From positions 1 through 52,905 of the forward strand of contig JAJEHF010000074.1 of NCBI GenBank assembly GCA_022823865.1: a DNA stretch of 52,905 nucleotides, given 5' to 3'. Below are positions 15,916 to 24,994 of this stretch, in pieces; the first letter of the stretch is position 1; every line of letters begins with the position of its first letter. This DNA comes from Bryobacterales bacterium (GTDB lineage: Bacteria; Acidobacteriota; Terriglobia; Bryobacterales; UBA6623). A program made the translations under genes and the position numbers. A model generated the notes under the pieces. It ran no database searches, was not told the origin of the DNA, and saw only the letters and a program-made list of their open reading frames with translations.

Positions 15916-17364
15916 TCACCGGTGTGCCGCTTCGACCCAAGGGGGCTTGGTGATTTCCTTCCAGCCATCGACCGCTCCACCGCCGCGTCCTGGCGGCCTT
16001 CTGGCACCTTCGCCACCAGAATTCGGAGGCGGCCGTCCTCCCGGACGACCCCGCCCAGGGCCTGGTGGAGGAGTGACGTCTGGTGCGATCGTGGCTGTCC
16101 GAGGGAAACTGCGCAGCCGCTCTCGCATTGCCTCGAATCGTTCCGGCTCCACTTCTGCCAGATCTTCTCGCTCTCCCGGATCTTTATCTAGACGGAAAAG
16201 ATGTGCGACGCCGCTGCCACCTCTGGGCAGGGGCTCAACGTACTTCCAAGACCCGTCAATGAGCGCTACGCTGTCGAACACGCCGGCCACGTAAGGCTTG
16301 GTACGGCCCACGACTTCGCCGTTCGTGAGAGCCGGCCACATATTGAGGCCATCCAGTTCACTGTCTGCATCTAGGTCGATTCCGGCGGCAGCTGCAATGG
16401 TCGGGAACCAGTCCGCCACCGTCATCATTTGCGTGAGTGTCTCACCACCCTCGATACTGCCGGGCTTCCAAGCAACGGCGGGCACTCGAATGCCACCTTC
16501 GAAGGCTCCCCCCTTGCCTCCACGGAGCGGCGAGTTATCCGCTCCGAGGCGAACTGCGCCACCGTTGTCGCTACACCAGACGATCAATGTGTCGTCAGTC
16601 AGCTGTTGCTCTTCCAGCGTCTTCAGGATCCCGCCGACTGCTCGATCCATCTCACTCACCATCGCTGCGTAGGTCCGGCGGCGCGGATTCTGGACGGAAT
16701 CGTATGCAGACACGGCTTCAGGTGGAGCTTGCAAGGGACCGTGCGGCGCGTTGAACGCAACATACAAGAACAACGGTTTTGCCGTGTCGCGCTTCGAGAT
16801 CGCGCGCTCCGCCGCCTTGCCGATCAGCTCGGTGGTGTAGCCTTCCTCGTTCAGCACTTTGCCATTGCGGTGCCAGTCGAGACCGCCGTCCCAGATATGT
16901 GTCCAGTAGTCGACTGCGGGGCCCAGATGGCCGTAGGACGTGTCAAAACCACGGTTGTAGGGGTGGTACTTGACGTGCACCAATCCCAAGTGCCACTTGC
17001 CGACGATCGCGGTTTCGTATCCGGCAGTCTTGAGCACATCGGTCAATAGGCGTTCTTTCTCCGGAAGACCGCCCATCGTTTCGATCGGCCGATCGACTCC
17101 ATACCGCAGCGGGATGCGGCCTGTCAGCAATGCAGCTCTCGTCGGACTGCAAAGAGGCGTTGCGTAATATCGGTCGAGTTGGATGCCGCGCTGCGCGATC
17201 GAGTCGATGTTCGGCGTGCGGATTTCGCTCCCGTGGTAGCCGACGTCATTCCAGCCAAGGTCGTCGGCCATCATGAACACCACATTGGTGGCCGACAGCG
17301 CCGGCATCGAGAACACGGCTAGGCCGATTGCGAGCCTTGTAGGAGCTGAGAGTGTTTGGCACAT
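15916..17364 (-). CDS. Secreted arylsulfatase (arylsulfatase B-like)
   Basis: 482-residue sulfatase with an N-terminal signal (LAIGLAVFSMPALSA). Metal aspartates in MMADDLGWND (34-35), formylglycine motif C72-S-P-T-R76 followed by AALLTGR, then VGKWHLG, FNAPHGPL, WCSDNGG and GGKGGAFEGGIRVP, the classical order. CSPTR and DLGWND are usual for the arylsulfatase A/B branch. Odd: the C-terminal part (431-463, bases 15976-16074) is a basic Pro/Gly/Arg-rich segment, like the tails of the YHYH proteins, followed by a short ordered end (VDGWKEITKPPW). The dienelactone hydrolase gene lies 10 bp upstream on the same strand, so they form an operon. Confidence 0.93.
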   Translation of the reverse strand: MCQTLSAPTRLAIGLAVFSMPALSATNVVFMMADDLGWNDVGYHGSEIRTPNIDSIAQRGIQLDRYYATPLCSPTRAALLTGRIPLRYGVDRPIETMGGLPEKERLLTDVLKTAGYETAIVGKWHLGLVHVKYHPYNRGFDTSYGHLGPAVDYWTHIWDGGLDWHRNGKVLNEEGYTTELIGKAAERAISKRDTAKPLFLYVAFNAPHGPLQAPPEAVSAYDSVQNPRRRTYAAMVSEMDRAVGGILKTLEEQQLTDDTLIVWCSDNGGAVRLGADNSPLRGGKGGAFEGGIRVPAVAWKPGSIEGGETLTQMMTVADWFPTIAAAAGIDLDADSELDGLNMWPALTNGEVVGRTKPYVAGVFDSVALIDGSWKYVEPLPRGGSGVAHLFRLDKDPGEREDLAEVEPERFEAMRERLRSFPRTATIAPDVTPPPGPGRGRPGGRPPPNSGGEGARRPPGRGGGAVDGWKEITKPPWVEAAHR

Positions 17365-17374
17365 GGGTTGAGCT

Positions 17375-18235
17375 CTACTTCTCGAGGTGTTGGCGGAAAA
17401 ACTCTATGGTCTTTGCCCACGCCGCCTTGGCAGCGCTTAGGTTCGCCCCGTCGCGGGCCGACTGCTGCCGCAGGAAGCCGTGTCCAGCCCCATCGAACTG
17501 GTGCGGTTCGTAGAACTTCCCGAGACGTCGCATCTCGCGCAGCGCGTCCGGTATGGTGGCGTTAACCCGGGCGTCGTCGCCGCCGTACAAGCCGAGGACG
17601 GGGGCTTCAACGCGGCCCAGCATCGTGCGGTTCGGAGAACTTCCGTAGTAGACGGCAGCCGCGTCCAAGTTCTCTTCGTTGGCTGCGAAGTTGAAGCTCG
17701 TGCTCCCCCCCCAGCAGAACCCAACGCCGCCGAATCGACCGTTCGAGGCCGGCAGCGATATCCCATAGCGGGCAACCGCTGACAGTCGCCGAGTCGTATC
17801 TTCGACGCGCAGGGATCGAACCAAAGCTACCGCCTCCTGACGATCTGCCGGAGTGCCGCCGCCGTCTGCACCATGGCCGCTGAGCAAGTCCGGCGCGATT
17901 GCGATGAAGCCCTCTGCGGCGAATTGATCTGCCACGGCGCGGATCCAATCCGTCAGGCCGAAGATCTCGTGTATGACGATCACGACCGGTGCGCGGGTTG
18001 CTCGTTCGGGGTACACGATCCACGAGCGAATCGTGTCTCCCCAGCGGTTAGTACCCGACCTCCCCTCGCCGATGTCGATCCACTCCCCGTGGCGCGGCGA
18101 GCTGTTCAACGCATCGAGGGCGGATTCTGCATCAGCGGGAATGGCGGTCGTCTGGGCATCGGCCGCTCCCCCCGCAACAAGGGCAAGGGTCCAGCAGAAT
18201 GCCAGACAGGCGCGGAGTGGGAATCGTGGTTTCAT
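17375..18235 (-). CDS. Exported dienelactone hydrolase-family protein
   Basis: 286-residue alpha/beta hydrolase with signal peptide (MKPRFPLRACLAFCWTLALVAGGAADA). The Cys-type catalytic triad of dienelactone hydrolases is complete: C174 in GFCWGG, D221 in GGDDARV, H252 in GAGHGF, and the supporting E90 in HEIFGL. Classical DLH opens the lactone ring of dienelactone in chlorocatechol breakdown in the cytoplasm. An exported member more likely acts on a different ester or lactone. It sits 10 bp upstream of a sulfatase on the same strand, so the pair may process one substrate. Confidence 0.9.
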   Translation of the reverse strand: MKPRFPLRACLAFCWTLALVAGGAADAQTTAIPADAESALDALNSSPRHGEWIDIGEGRSGTNRWGDTIRSWIVYPERATRAPVVIVIHEIFGLTDWIRAVADQFAAEGFIAIAPDLLSGHGADGGGTPADRQEAVALVRSLRVEDTTRRLSAVARYGISLPASNGRFGGVGFCWGGSTSFNFAANEENLDAAAVYYGSSPNRTMLGRVEAPVLGLYGGDDARVNATIPDALREMRRLGKFYEPHQFDGAGHGFLRQQSARDGANLSAAKAAWAKTIEFFRQHLEK

Positions 18236-18431
18236 GGCTTGCAGTCGCCGTCCGACCAGAAACCGCGTCTGGGTCTCTTCGGGACAGCGCGTACAACATA
18301 CAACAAGTGCGAGGTTGGAGGCGAAACGCTACGAGATCCGTTCCGCTTCGAGGCTGGAGACCACCGAACGATCCCCCCGTGCCTAGGCCCTCGATCGGTG
18401 GCAATGGGCGAGCGGCGCAACATCCGCCCTG

Positions 18432-18440
18432 TGCTATGAT
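18432..18440 (+). promoter_or_regulatory. Extended -10 promoter element for tRNA-Val
   Basis: TGCTATGAT is an extended -10 (TG-n-TATGAT), about 80 bp upstream of the tRNA on the same strand. The corresponding -35 position is poor, as extended -10 promoters allow. The region from 18236 to 18521 holds no gene that I can see. Confidence 0.4.
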
Positions 18441-18521
18441 CCGATTCAGACTGCGAACAGTGAGGCTGGGCATTCAGCCTTGACTTGCAACAAGTTCGGT
18501 GCAAGCCGAGCTGGTCCGCTT

Positions 18522-18600
18522 AGGCCCGTAGCTCAGTTTTGGTTAGAGCGCTACCTTGACACGGTAGAGGTCAGCGGTTCGAGTCCGCTCGGGCCTACCA
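18522..18600 (+). tRNA. tRNA-Val (GAC anticodon)
   Basis: Full cloverleaf, 79 nt with CCA encoded. The acceptor stem AGGCCCG pairs with CGGGCCT, the anticodon stem is CTACC/GGTAG with loop TTGACAC (anticodon GAC), and the T stem is AGCGG/CCGCT with loop TTCGAGT. It reads GTC codons. No integrase or duplicated 3' end is nearby. Confidence 0.95.
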
Positions 18601-18624
18601 TTGCGGAATTTCAGCCCGCCGCGA

Positions 18625-19611
18625 TCAGCTTCCTGTAGCTGCTGTGCGCAGGTAGTCCAAGACCGAGTCCTTGCAGGATTTCGAGGTCCAGTAGGCGTCT
18701 TCGGTACCCCAGCTATCCATCTGGAACCAACCTTGGAAGCCACCCTCGTAGAGGATCGAACAGAGCTTGCGAATGTCATAGACGCCCTCGCCGCACGGGA
18801 GATGCTTCGACGTGCCCGCGCCGCCGTTCGGAAACGGGCGGAGCGTGGAGTCTCCATCGCAGAACTGGATGTAGCCGACCCGGTCAACGCCAAGGTCGAG
18901 CAGCAGGTCTTCGGGCCGTCCGGTCGCGCCGCCGAGCACATCGAAGTGAGACGGGTCGAAGATGACCTTGAACTCGTCCATCGCGACGGCCGCGAAGAGC
19001 TTGTGATAGCGCTCCACCGAGTTGATGATCAACGGCGGTTCGCCTTCGATGGCCAGCACGATCCCGTGGTCAACTGCGTATTCGCAGACGGGTCTGACGA
19101 CCCCAGCCAACCGTTCGATCACTTCATCCTCGCTCGCCCCGTCAGGTGGCCGACCGGCGGACCACAGTCCCATGCAGTCACATCCGAACTTCGCTACCAG
19201 ATCGACCTGTCGCTTGAGCCGATCCGTATATTCGGTGCGCTCTGCCGGGTCGTCAGAGACAGGATTGACACCCCTCACCCCCGCTTGGATGGAGAACACC
19301 TGCAGATCGTAGGACTCAATCTTCCGGCGAGCCGCTTGGATCGCGTGGTCGTCTTCGGGATCGGGGTAGCCATCGCGCCAACTGCGCCAAAGCTCGATTC
19401 CTTCAAAACCCTCGTCTCGCGCGAACTGCAGGATTTCCTCATAGACGTAGCGCTTGCCGTGATGGGTCTCCGAAGATCCGAAACCGTTGAGGCCGATGGC
19501 CAGCTTCCAGGGGGACGGTGGGGGCCGTTCCGTCGTCGAGCGGTCAAGGAGGCCTGAACAACCGCAACAGGCGAGCTGTGCGAGCACGGTTCTACGAGTT
19601 GGCGTTAGCAT
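18625..19611 (-). CDS. Exported sugar phosphate isomerase/epimerase-like TIM barrel
   Basis: 328-residue xylose-isomerase-like TIM barrel (AP endonuclease 2 family). The start at 19611 gives TRRTVLAQLACCGCSG, a Tat/lipoprotein-like signal with several Cys. Metal-ligand acidic residues are in FEGIELWRSW, VLAIEGEPP, VIFDPSHFD and PCGEGVYDI, and QMDSWGTED closes the barrel. Family members isomerise or epimerise sugars or inositols, or cleave sugar derivatives. The Tat signal predicts action outside the cytoplasm. It ends 25 bp from the tRNA on the other strand. Confidence 0.85.
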   Translation of the reverse strand: MLTPTRRTVLAQLACCGCSGLLDRSTTERPPPSPWKLAIGLNGFGSSETHHGKRYVYEEILQFARDEGFEGIELWRSWRDGYPDPEDDHAIQAARRKIESYDLQVFSIQAGVRGVNPVSDDPAERTEYTDRLKRQVDLVAKFGCDCMGLWSAGRPPDGASEDEVIERLAGVVRPVCEYAVDHGIVLAIEGEPPLIINSVERYHKLFAAVAMDEFKVIFDPSHFDVLGGATGRPEDLLLDLGVDRVGYIQFCDGDSTLRPFPNGGAGTSKHLPCGEGVYDIRKLCSILYEGGFQGWFQMDSWGTEDAYWTSKSCKDSVLDYLRTAATGS

Positions 19612-19739
19612 CGCGAAACATTCTGGCACGCCGCATCAAGCACACACCGAAGGAAAATCGACGGGCGCACGGTTTAGCGGCAAAATTCAGTCCATATCGA
19701 ATATAAACTTAAATATGGATGCGCAGCGGCCTGATCGGC

Positions 19740-20651
19740 CTATGTTGTCAGCCCTAAGAGATCCCAGAATTCGCGCTCGGCCAGGATCGCGATCTGTTGG
19801 CCCGCCTCGATCCGCCTCTCTGACTCGGTCTGCTTGCCGCTCTTGGATGCGGCCTTCGTATCCGCTTGGCTTGCTGTCGTGAATTCGCCAACCACGAGCT
19901 TTGTCGCTGCGTGTTGCACGTTATCATCCACTTCGCCGCCGGCTTCCTCTGCCATCCTCTTAGCTTCTTTTCGTCCAACTGCGAGCCTGCCTGTAAACAC
20001 GATGCGTTGGCCGAAGAGCTGATCGCTTGCGCTGCCTTTCTTGACTCTCTTTCTGGGAACGTTGGAAGCCCACTCAGGCCGGGCTCGCGTTCGGACACGG
20101 GGGCTCGGTAGCCCCTGTGCCCACTCGCGAATCGACGTTCCGGAGTCCTTCAGTGCCTCCAACGTGATCGAGGCCGTGGCAGTTGCGTCCTCAAGTGCGT
20201 CGTGATGCTGGAATTCGATCTTGAAGGCTCGTGCGAGATTCGCGAGACCGAAGCCCCTTTTTCCGTAACGCTCCGGCCATACGTCGCGCACGATGCGAGA
20301 GCTGTCTACCCACTCCACGTCGAGCTGCGGCAGCCCGTGCTTTTCCGCTGCTTGAGTCAAGGCATGTCGGTCAAACCATGCGTTGCTGTGGTAGACCAAG
20401 GGCCGATTTTGTGTAAGTTCCCGGAGTGCGTCCCAAATGTCCGGCAGTTCAGGACAGTCGCGGACATGATCGGCAGTGATGCCGTGGATCACAACGTTCA
20501 TGCTCAGGAAGTCAACTTTGGGATTCACGAGACGCTGCCAGGTCCCTGCGATCTCCCCCGAGCGAACTACCACCAGACCGATCTGGCAGATACTCGACCA
20601 CGAGTTGTTGGCGGTCTCGACATCGATACAGTTGAAGTCGTTCTCCGTCAT
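19740..20651 (-). CDS. DEDDh exonuclease fused to a BRCT domain
   Basis: 303-residue protein. Residues 1-165 are a DnaQ-type 3'-5' exonuclease with all five catalytic residues visible: D10 and E12 (IDVETA), D94 (SNAWFDRHA), H150 and D155 (HHDALEDA). Residues about 228-303 are a BRCT domain (FGQRIVFTGRLAVGRKEA, NVQHAATKLVVGE), the fold that binds phosphopeptides or DNA ends in NAD-dependent ligases. The charged linker between them is probably flexible. The ATG at 20651 avoids a 14-residue extension. Such fusions occur in bacteria and are thought to act in repair. No neighbour is related. Confidence 0.9.
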   Translation of the reverse strand: MTENDFNCIDVETANNSWSSICQIGLVVVRSGEIAGTWQRLVNPKVDFLSMNVVIHGITADHVRDCPELPDIWDALRELTQNRPLVYHSNAWFDRHALTQAAEKHGLPQLDVEWVDSSRIVRDVWPERYGKRGFGLANLARAFKIEFQHHDALEDATATASITLEALKDSGTSIREWAQGLPSPRVRTRARPEWASNVPRKRVKKGSASDQLFGQRIVFTGRLAVGRKEAKRMAEEAGGEVDDNVQHAATKLVVGEFTTASQADTKAASKSGKQTESERRIEAGQQIAILAEREFWDLLGLTT

Positions 20652-20709
20652 CGATGCAGGGTCCGAACTCTTGGCAAGCGGCTCTTCTGGCAAGTCGCGG
20701 AGCCCCGCG

Positions 20710-23583
20710 CTAGCGGTACGACACCCAGATCGGACTGCCCCAAGCCAGCGATCCGTCGGCCTGTTCGGCTCGGATGTAGTAGTAGCTCTCGCCGGGTTGC
20801 GCTGAATCGTCGCGGTATTCGAAGGCGACTTCCTTCGCGCCAGACGCGTCGGTATAGACGATCTTGTTGTTCTTGATCAAGACCGCCCGCTCGATCGGCC
20901 CGGTTCCGATGACCTTGGCTTGGACGACTGGCTGCTCCGACGTGGCGAAAGCGTCGCCCATGACGTGGTCGCCAATGCGCATGTCCAGAATGATGTTGTC
21001 GGTCGCCGCATAGGTGTGGCGCCGCTTCATTGCGTCGATCAAATCCTGGCGGGTGATGTCTTTGTCGCCCGGGACCAGCACGCAAGCGTACGAGTCGTGC
21101 GTGCCCACATGATCCGAGCTCGCCTGAACGCCGATCTTGATCCCCTTGGCCCACGCGTTCCAGACGAACCCCTTGGGCAGCCACGGCTCGCCGTGGTGGT
21201 AGTAGCGCTTGTCGGGGGTTTCGGCGCGCGGAGCGCCGGGGTATTCGTACGAGGCGTGCAGGCTTTGATAGATCTCCACGATCGGCTCCACGTCTTCGTC
21301 GCTTTCTCGCCAGTCCGTGCCCTGTTCAGAACCCGAAGTGTGCGGCGTCGAGATGCCGCCGTAACGTCGCAGGTAGGGGAACAGCACCTCGCCGGTGTTG
21401 ATCGAGCCGTCTCGCTCGCCGGCTTGAATCGGCATCCAGCGGACGCCTCGCTGGGCGAATACCGTGTTGCGATGGCCATTGGGATACGTCACGCTGCGCT
21501 CGGTGCCAAACAGCGGCCAGAACCTACCGTCGACCAGAAAGATGTCCTCGGACTTCTCGGTCCGCCACCAGTTGTATTCCACGCCCGGAACGCCGTTGCC
21601 GCCATACTGGTGGTCGCCCACCATCATGAAATCGAACTGACCGGCGGTGAATGCGTAGCGGTAGAAGTCGATCAGGCCGCCTTCGCCGATGCCGTCGGCC
21701 GAGATGTCGGTATGCCGGTGCAGGTCACCCCGAAGAATCCTGTAGGTCTTGCCGCCGACCTGGTAGCGGTAGGCCCGTATGGCGGCGGTGTCTTGCTCCT
21801 CGTTGGCGTGGACTGGCAGGGCGCTCAATGCCGGCTCGCTGAACTGCGACCGCTTCGGTTCGCCCGAACCGCGCCACGCTGCCTGCGACGGGTCGATCAC
21901 GCTATGCGAGATGTGGGTGGTCTGAGCTTGCGGCGATCCGCGGTTCACAGAGCGCCGAGGGGAACCGAAGGGCCGCGCATCACGGGACCACGCGAACCAT
22001 AGCCTGCCGGCGCCATCGACCGTAGCTGCTGCCCAAACGTCGTTCCTGCCATTGGTGGCGTGCAGCTTCGTCAGTGGAGACCACCCGTTTTCGTCCAGCC
22101 GCGCCAGCAGCATTTCCCAGATGCCGCCGGCTCCCCAGTTGTTGTCAACTCGCGTGGTCGTGCTGGTCAGCGAGCGGGCCATGGCCCAGACATGGCCGCT
22201 GCCATCGACGATGAGGCGGGCTTGCTGCATGTAGTCCTTGGAAGCTGGCGGAACAGCGTCCATGAAGCCGGTAGCCTCGGCGATCCGATCCCCGTCGAGC
22301 ACTGCAATCTTCACGGATCGCACGCGGTAAAGGCCCGCTCCGCCGCCGGGCCGGAAGCGCTGGCTGCTCCAGTCCTTGCCCCAGTTCGCTTCGCCGTGGT
22401 CCCATGCCATCCAGAGCCGGTCTGCCGCGTCGCACGCTAGTGAGACGTTGGCGTCGAACCCGAGCGAATGGGTCACCTGCCGTTGTGGCTGCCACATACC
22501 GGCGGCGGTGCGGCGGCGCACGTAGACGTTGAAGTCGCCGGAGTGGTAGCCGTCCCAGCCCGCCCAAACTCCCCCTGCAGAGTCGGCGGCGATGGCGGGC
22601 GCCCAGCTGTCCGCGCTCGCTTCAGAAATCGCCTCTTCTGGGGACCAGCTTGAGCCGTCCCACCGCGCGTACAGAATCTGAGCGACGCGATCGCGGAATC
22701 CCTGCCATACCACGTGCACGTTGCCGTGGCTGTCCGCCGCGGCTTGGAGGTAGAGATTCGGCGCCTCACTCGCAAGGCTGGCGACCCCCGAGAGTTGGCC
22801 ATCGCTCACTCTGCGCGAGAAGATGCCCCACGACCCGGCCGGCGATTTGCCCGACCAGATCACAACCAGGCCGCCCGCGGCGTCGGCGGCGACTGCCGTG
22901 CGGAAATTGTCGGCGTACGCGTCCGGAGAGACTTGCATCGGCTGGCTCCAGCCCCCTCCGTCCCTGCGGGCGAGCCAGACGGAATCCCGTTCGTCTTGGT
23001 AGGAAATCCACGAGATCCAAACGGTACCGTCGGCATCCTTGGTCAGTGCGGGGTAGTCGTTATCGGTTTCGCCAGCCGTGATGTCTGTGGTAGTCGGAAC
23101 GCGCTGGGCTGATGCCGTGCCGTCAAGGAATGCTAGCGTCCGGCCGAACGGGATTTCACCCACGGAGAAGGAGAATGAACCCTGCTCGGTCTTGACTTCG
23201 ACCTCTGACGTCTCCTCAGCCTCGACGGTCGCCACCACGCCGTTCGGGATCATTGCGAACGGCCGCGTGTGGACCGGGTCGTAACCGCGCTGGGTGGTGG
23301 AGTCTGCATAGCGCGTCACCCGGTTGGTCAATTTCCACCCGTCTTGTCCGACGATTTGATCCCGGCCCTCGAAGTGGACTCCGCTGACGCGCAGCACGCG
23401 GCCACCGGTGACGGCCACCGCCCCATCCCAGCGTTGCGGTGTGTGCCGGTCGGTGCCGAACAGAAGCCGGATCGAGACTGGCGATTCGACCTCTGGCGCA
23501 GCGCCGATCTGCGGGGACTGCGCTAGGCCGGGCGCGGCTAGCAGTGCCGCCGCGAACGCCAGACAGGAGGCGGATACTTTCAT
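20710..23583 (-). CDS. Secreted sialidase-like beta-propeller/DUF3604 protein
   Basis: 957-residue exported protein. Signal peptide MKVSASCLAFAAALLAAPGLA from the ATG at 23583. Residues about 140-560 hold repeated BNR/sialidase-like blades (DKDADG-VWISW, AAGGLVVIW, GNVHVVWQG, GGVWAGWDG), pointing to a beta-propeller. The C-terminal third is DUF3604, a PHP-like metal-dependent domain: ILRGDLHRHTDISADG, FMMVGDHQY, GGISTPHTSG, QASSDHVGTHDSY carry the His/Asp clusters. It starts 13 bases after the sulfatase stop upstream and is probably cotranscribed. The substrate is unknown. An upstream extension of the frame (to 23745) lies inside the sulfatase and was rejected. Confidence 0.88.
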   Translation of the reverse strand: MKVSASCLAFAAALLAAPGLAQSPQIGAAPEVESPVSIRLLFGTDRHTPQRWDGAVAVTGGRVLRVSGVHFEGRDQIVGQDGWKLTNRVTRYADSTTQRGYDPVHTRPFAMIPNGVVATVEAEETSEVEVKTEQGSFSFSVGEIPFGRTLAFLDGTASAQRVPTTTDITAGETDNDYPALTKDADGTVWISWISYQDERDSVWLARRDGGGWSQPMQVSPDAYADNFRTAVAADAAGGLVVIWSGKSPAGSWGIFSRRVSDGQLSGVASLASEAPNLYLQAAADSHGNVHVVWQGFRDRVAQILYARWDGSSWSPEEAISEASADSWAPAIAADSAGGVWAGWDGYHSGDFNVYVRRRTAAGMWQPQRQVTHSLGFDANVSLACDAADRLWMAWDHGEANWGKDWSSQRFRPGGGAGLYRVRSVKIAVLDGDRIAEATGFMDAVPPASKDYMQQARLIVDGSGHVWAMARSLTSTTTRVDNNWGAGGIWEMLLARLDENGWSPLTKLHATNGRNDVWAAATVDGAGRLWFAWSRDARPFGSPRRSVNRGSPQAQTTHISHSVIDPSQAAWRGSGEPKRSQFSEPALSALPVHANEEQDTAAIRAYRYQVGGKTYRILRGDLHRHTDISADGIGEGGLIDFYRYAFTAGQFDFMMVGDHQYGGNGVPGVEYNWWRTEKSEDIFLVDGRFWPLFGTERSVTYPNGHRNTVFAQRGVRWMPIQAGERDGSINTGEVLFPYLRRYGGISTPHTSGSEQGTDWRESDEDVEPIVEIYQSLHASYEYPGAPRAETPDKRYYHHGEPWLPKGFVWNAWAKGIKIGVQASSDHVGTHDSYACVLVPGDKDITRQDLIDAMKRRHTYAATDNIILDMRIGDHVMGDAFATSEQPVVQAKVIGTGPIERAVLIKNNKIVYTDASGAKEVAFEYRDDSAQPGESYYYIRAEQADGSLAWGSPIWVSYR

Positions 23584-23596
23584 GATTCTGCGGCGG

Positions 23597-24994
23597 CTAG
23601 CGCTCGGTCGCGTTGAGCCAATCGTCGTGCATGCGGTGGAGGCGCTTGACCAAGTCCGGCTGGTCGGCCGCATGGTTGATCGATTCCGGGGGCCCGTCAG
23701 CAAGGTTTGCGAGATAGAGCTCGCCCATGTCCTTGCGCGGTGCATGGCGGGACTCGAGGCCTGTGGTATCCCGCCCGTTGCCGATCAGCTTCCAGTTCCC
23801 TTCGCGGATGGCCCACTGGTCTTGCCACATCCAGTGGAACACCTCATGCTGCGACGGCGCATCGGACGACGCGAGCACTGGCCAGAGGCTCTTGCCGTCT
23901 ACCTCGTAGGCGGGCGGGTCGATACCGCACAGTTCCAAGATCGTGGGGAAGAAGTCCATGTTCGAGATCGCCTGGTCGCGTACTTCGCCCTGTGGGATGC
24001 GCCCGGGCAGGCTGATCACGGACGGCACGCGAATGCCTCCCTCGAACAGGCTGCCCTTGGCTCCCCGCCAGTCGCCGGTGTTGCCGCCGCCGCCGTTCGC
24101 GCCGTAGTTGACGCCCCAGTTGTTGAACTGCTCGGTCGAGTGCCCGTTGTCGCTCATGAAGATCACGAGAGTGTTGTCGCGCAGGCCCCATGTCTCCAGC
24201 GTGTTCAGGACTTGCCCGATGCGGTCATCGGTCGTTGTGATCATCGAGGCGTAGGACCGGCGCGGCATGGCCATGCCGTCGTACATCTTGTCGAACTTGG
24301 GGTCGGACTGCTCGGGATAGTGCGGCACATTGAAGGCGCAGTAAAGGAAGAAGGGGCGGTCCTTGTTCTCGACGATGAATCGCGTGGCCTCGCGGACCAC
24401 TAGATCGGGGAAGTAGCGGCCGGTCTCGTCGACTTCCTTGCCGTTGCGGTAGAGGTCGTGAAATGGCGGGCGCCTGGGGTTCGAGTGCAGGAACTTGTGC
24501 TCGAAGTTGTCGATGAATCCGCCTAGGTGGCCGTAGGCTTCGTCAAACCCTTGGTCGAGCGGCTGGTGGCCGGGCTTGGCGCCAAGGTGCCACTTGCCCG
24601 AAAGTCCTGTGCGGTAACCGTGGTCACGCAAGATCTCCGCCAAGGTGATCTCGCTGGTGTACATGTTGCGGCCGTTTTCGTCGGCCGGGTTGTTCGACAG
24701 CCAGTTCGTCACGCCGCCTCGCTGGGGGACTCGCCCGGTCAGCAGCTGCGACCGCGATGGGCAGCAGACTGCGTGGGCGTAGGATTGCGTGAACCGCACG
24801 CCGCGCCGCGCGAGGGCGTCGATGTTCGGTGTGTGGATGTCGTCAGAGCCAAAGCACCCTGCATCCAAGGTGCCTTGGTCGTCCGTGTAAATGATGACTA
24901 TGTTGGGCTTGGAGGCTTGCGCGTGAAGCGCGTGGCCGGCGCACAGTGCGCCGCCGACGGTGCCGAGGAAGGATCGTCTCGTAAGGTCAGCCAT
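23597..24994 (-). CDS. Tat-exported sulfatase
   Basis: 465-residue sulfatase with a twin-arginine signal (TRRSFLGTVGGALCAGHALHA). Metal aspartates in IYTDDQGTLD (38-39), formylglycine motif C77-C-P-S-R81 followed by SQLLTGR, then LSGKWHLG, FNVPHYPEQ, MSDNGHS and GAKGSLFEGGIRVP. It begins an operon with the DUF3604 protein. Tat export of a folded sulfatase fits cytoplasmic formylglycine formation before transport. The desulfated substrate is unknown; pairing with a propeller-bearing hydrolase suggests a polymer or sulfoglycan, as inference. Confidence 0.93.
   Translation of the reverse strand: MADLTRRSFLGTVGGALCAGHALHAQASKPNIVIIYTDDQGTLDAGCFGSDDIHTPNIDALARRGVRFTQSYAHAVCCPSRSQLLTGRVPQRGGVTNWLSNNPADENGRNMYTSEITLAEILRDHGYRTGLSGKWHLGAKPGHQPLDQGFDEAYGHLGGFIDNFEHKFLHSNPRRPPFHDLYRNGKEVDETGRYFPDLVVREATRFIVENKDRPFFLYCAFNVPHYPEQSDPKFDKMYDGMAMPRRSYASMITTTDDRIGQVLNTLETWGLRDNTLVIFMSDNGHSTEQFNNWGVNYGANGGGGNTGDWRGAKGSLFEGGIRVPSVISLPGRIPQGEVRDQAISNMDFFPTILELCGIDPPAYEVDGKSLWPVLASSDAPSQHEVFHWMWQDQWAIREGNWKLIGNGRDTTGLESRHAPRKDMGELYLANLADGPPESINHAADQPDLVKRLHRMHDDWLNATER

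Noticed and set aside
18522..18600. tRNA-Val as an integration site
   Set aside because: No integrase gene and no duplicated tRNA 3' end found nearby.
18543..18941. Minus-strand frame ending in ERTRTADLY
   Set aside because: This is antisense translation of the tRNA gene, a well-known artefact.
20920..22002. 360-codon open frame antisense to the DUF3604 gene
   Set aside because: High-GC DNA gives long antisense frames; it lacks any recognisable domain and lies wholly inside a well-supported gene. The same holds for 28694-29614 and 3650-4174.
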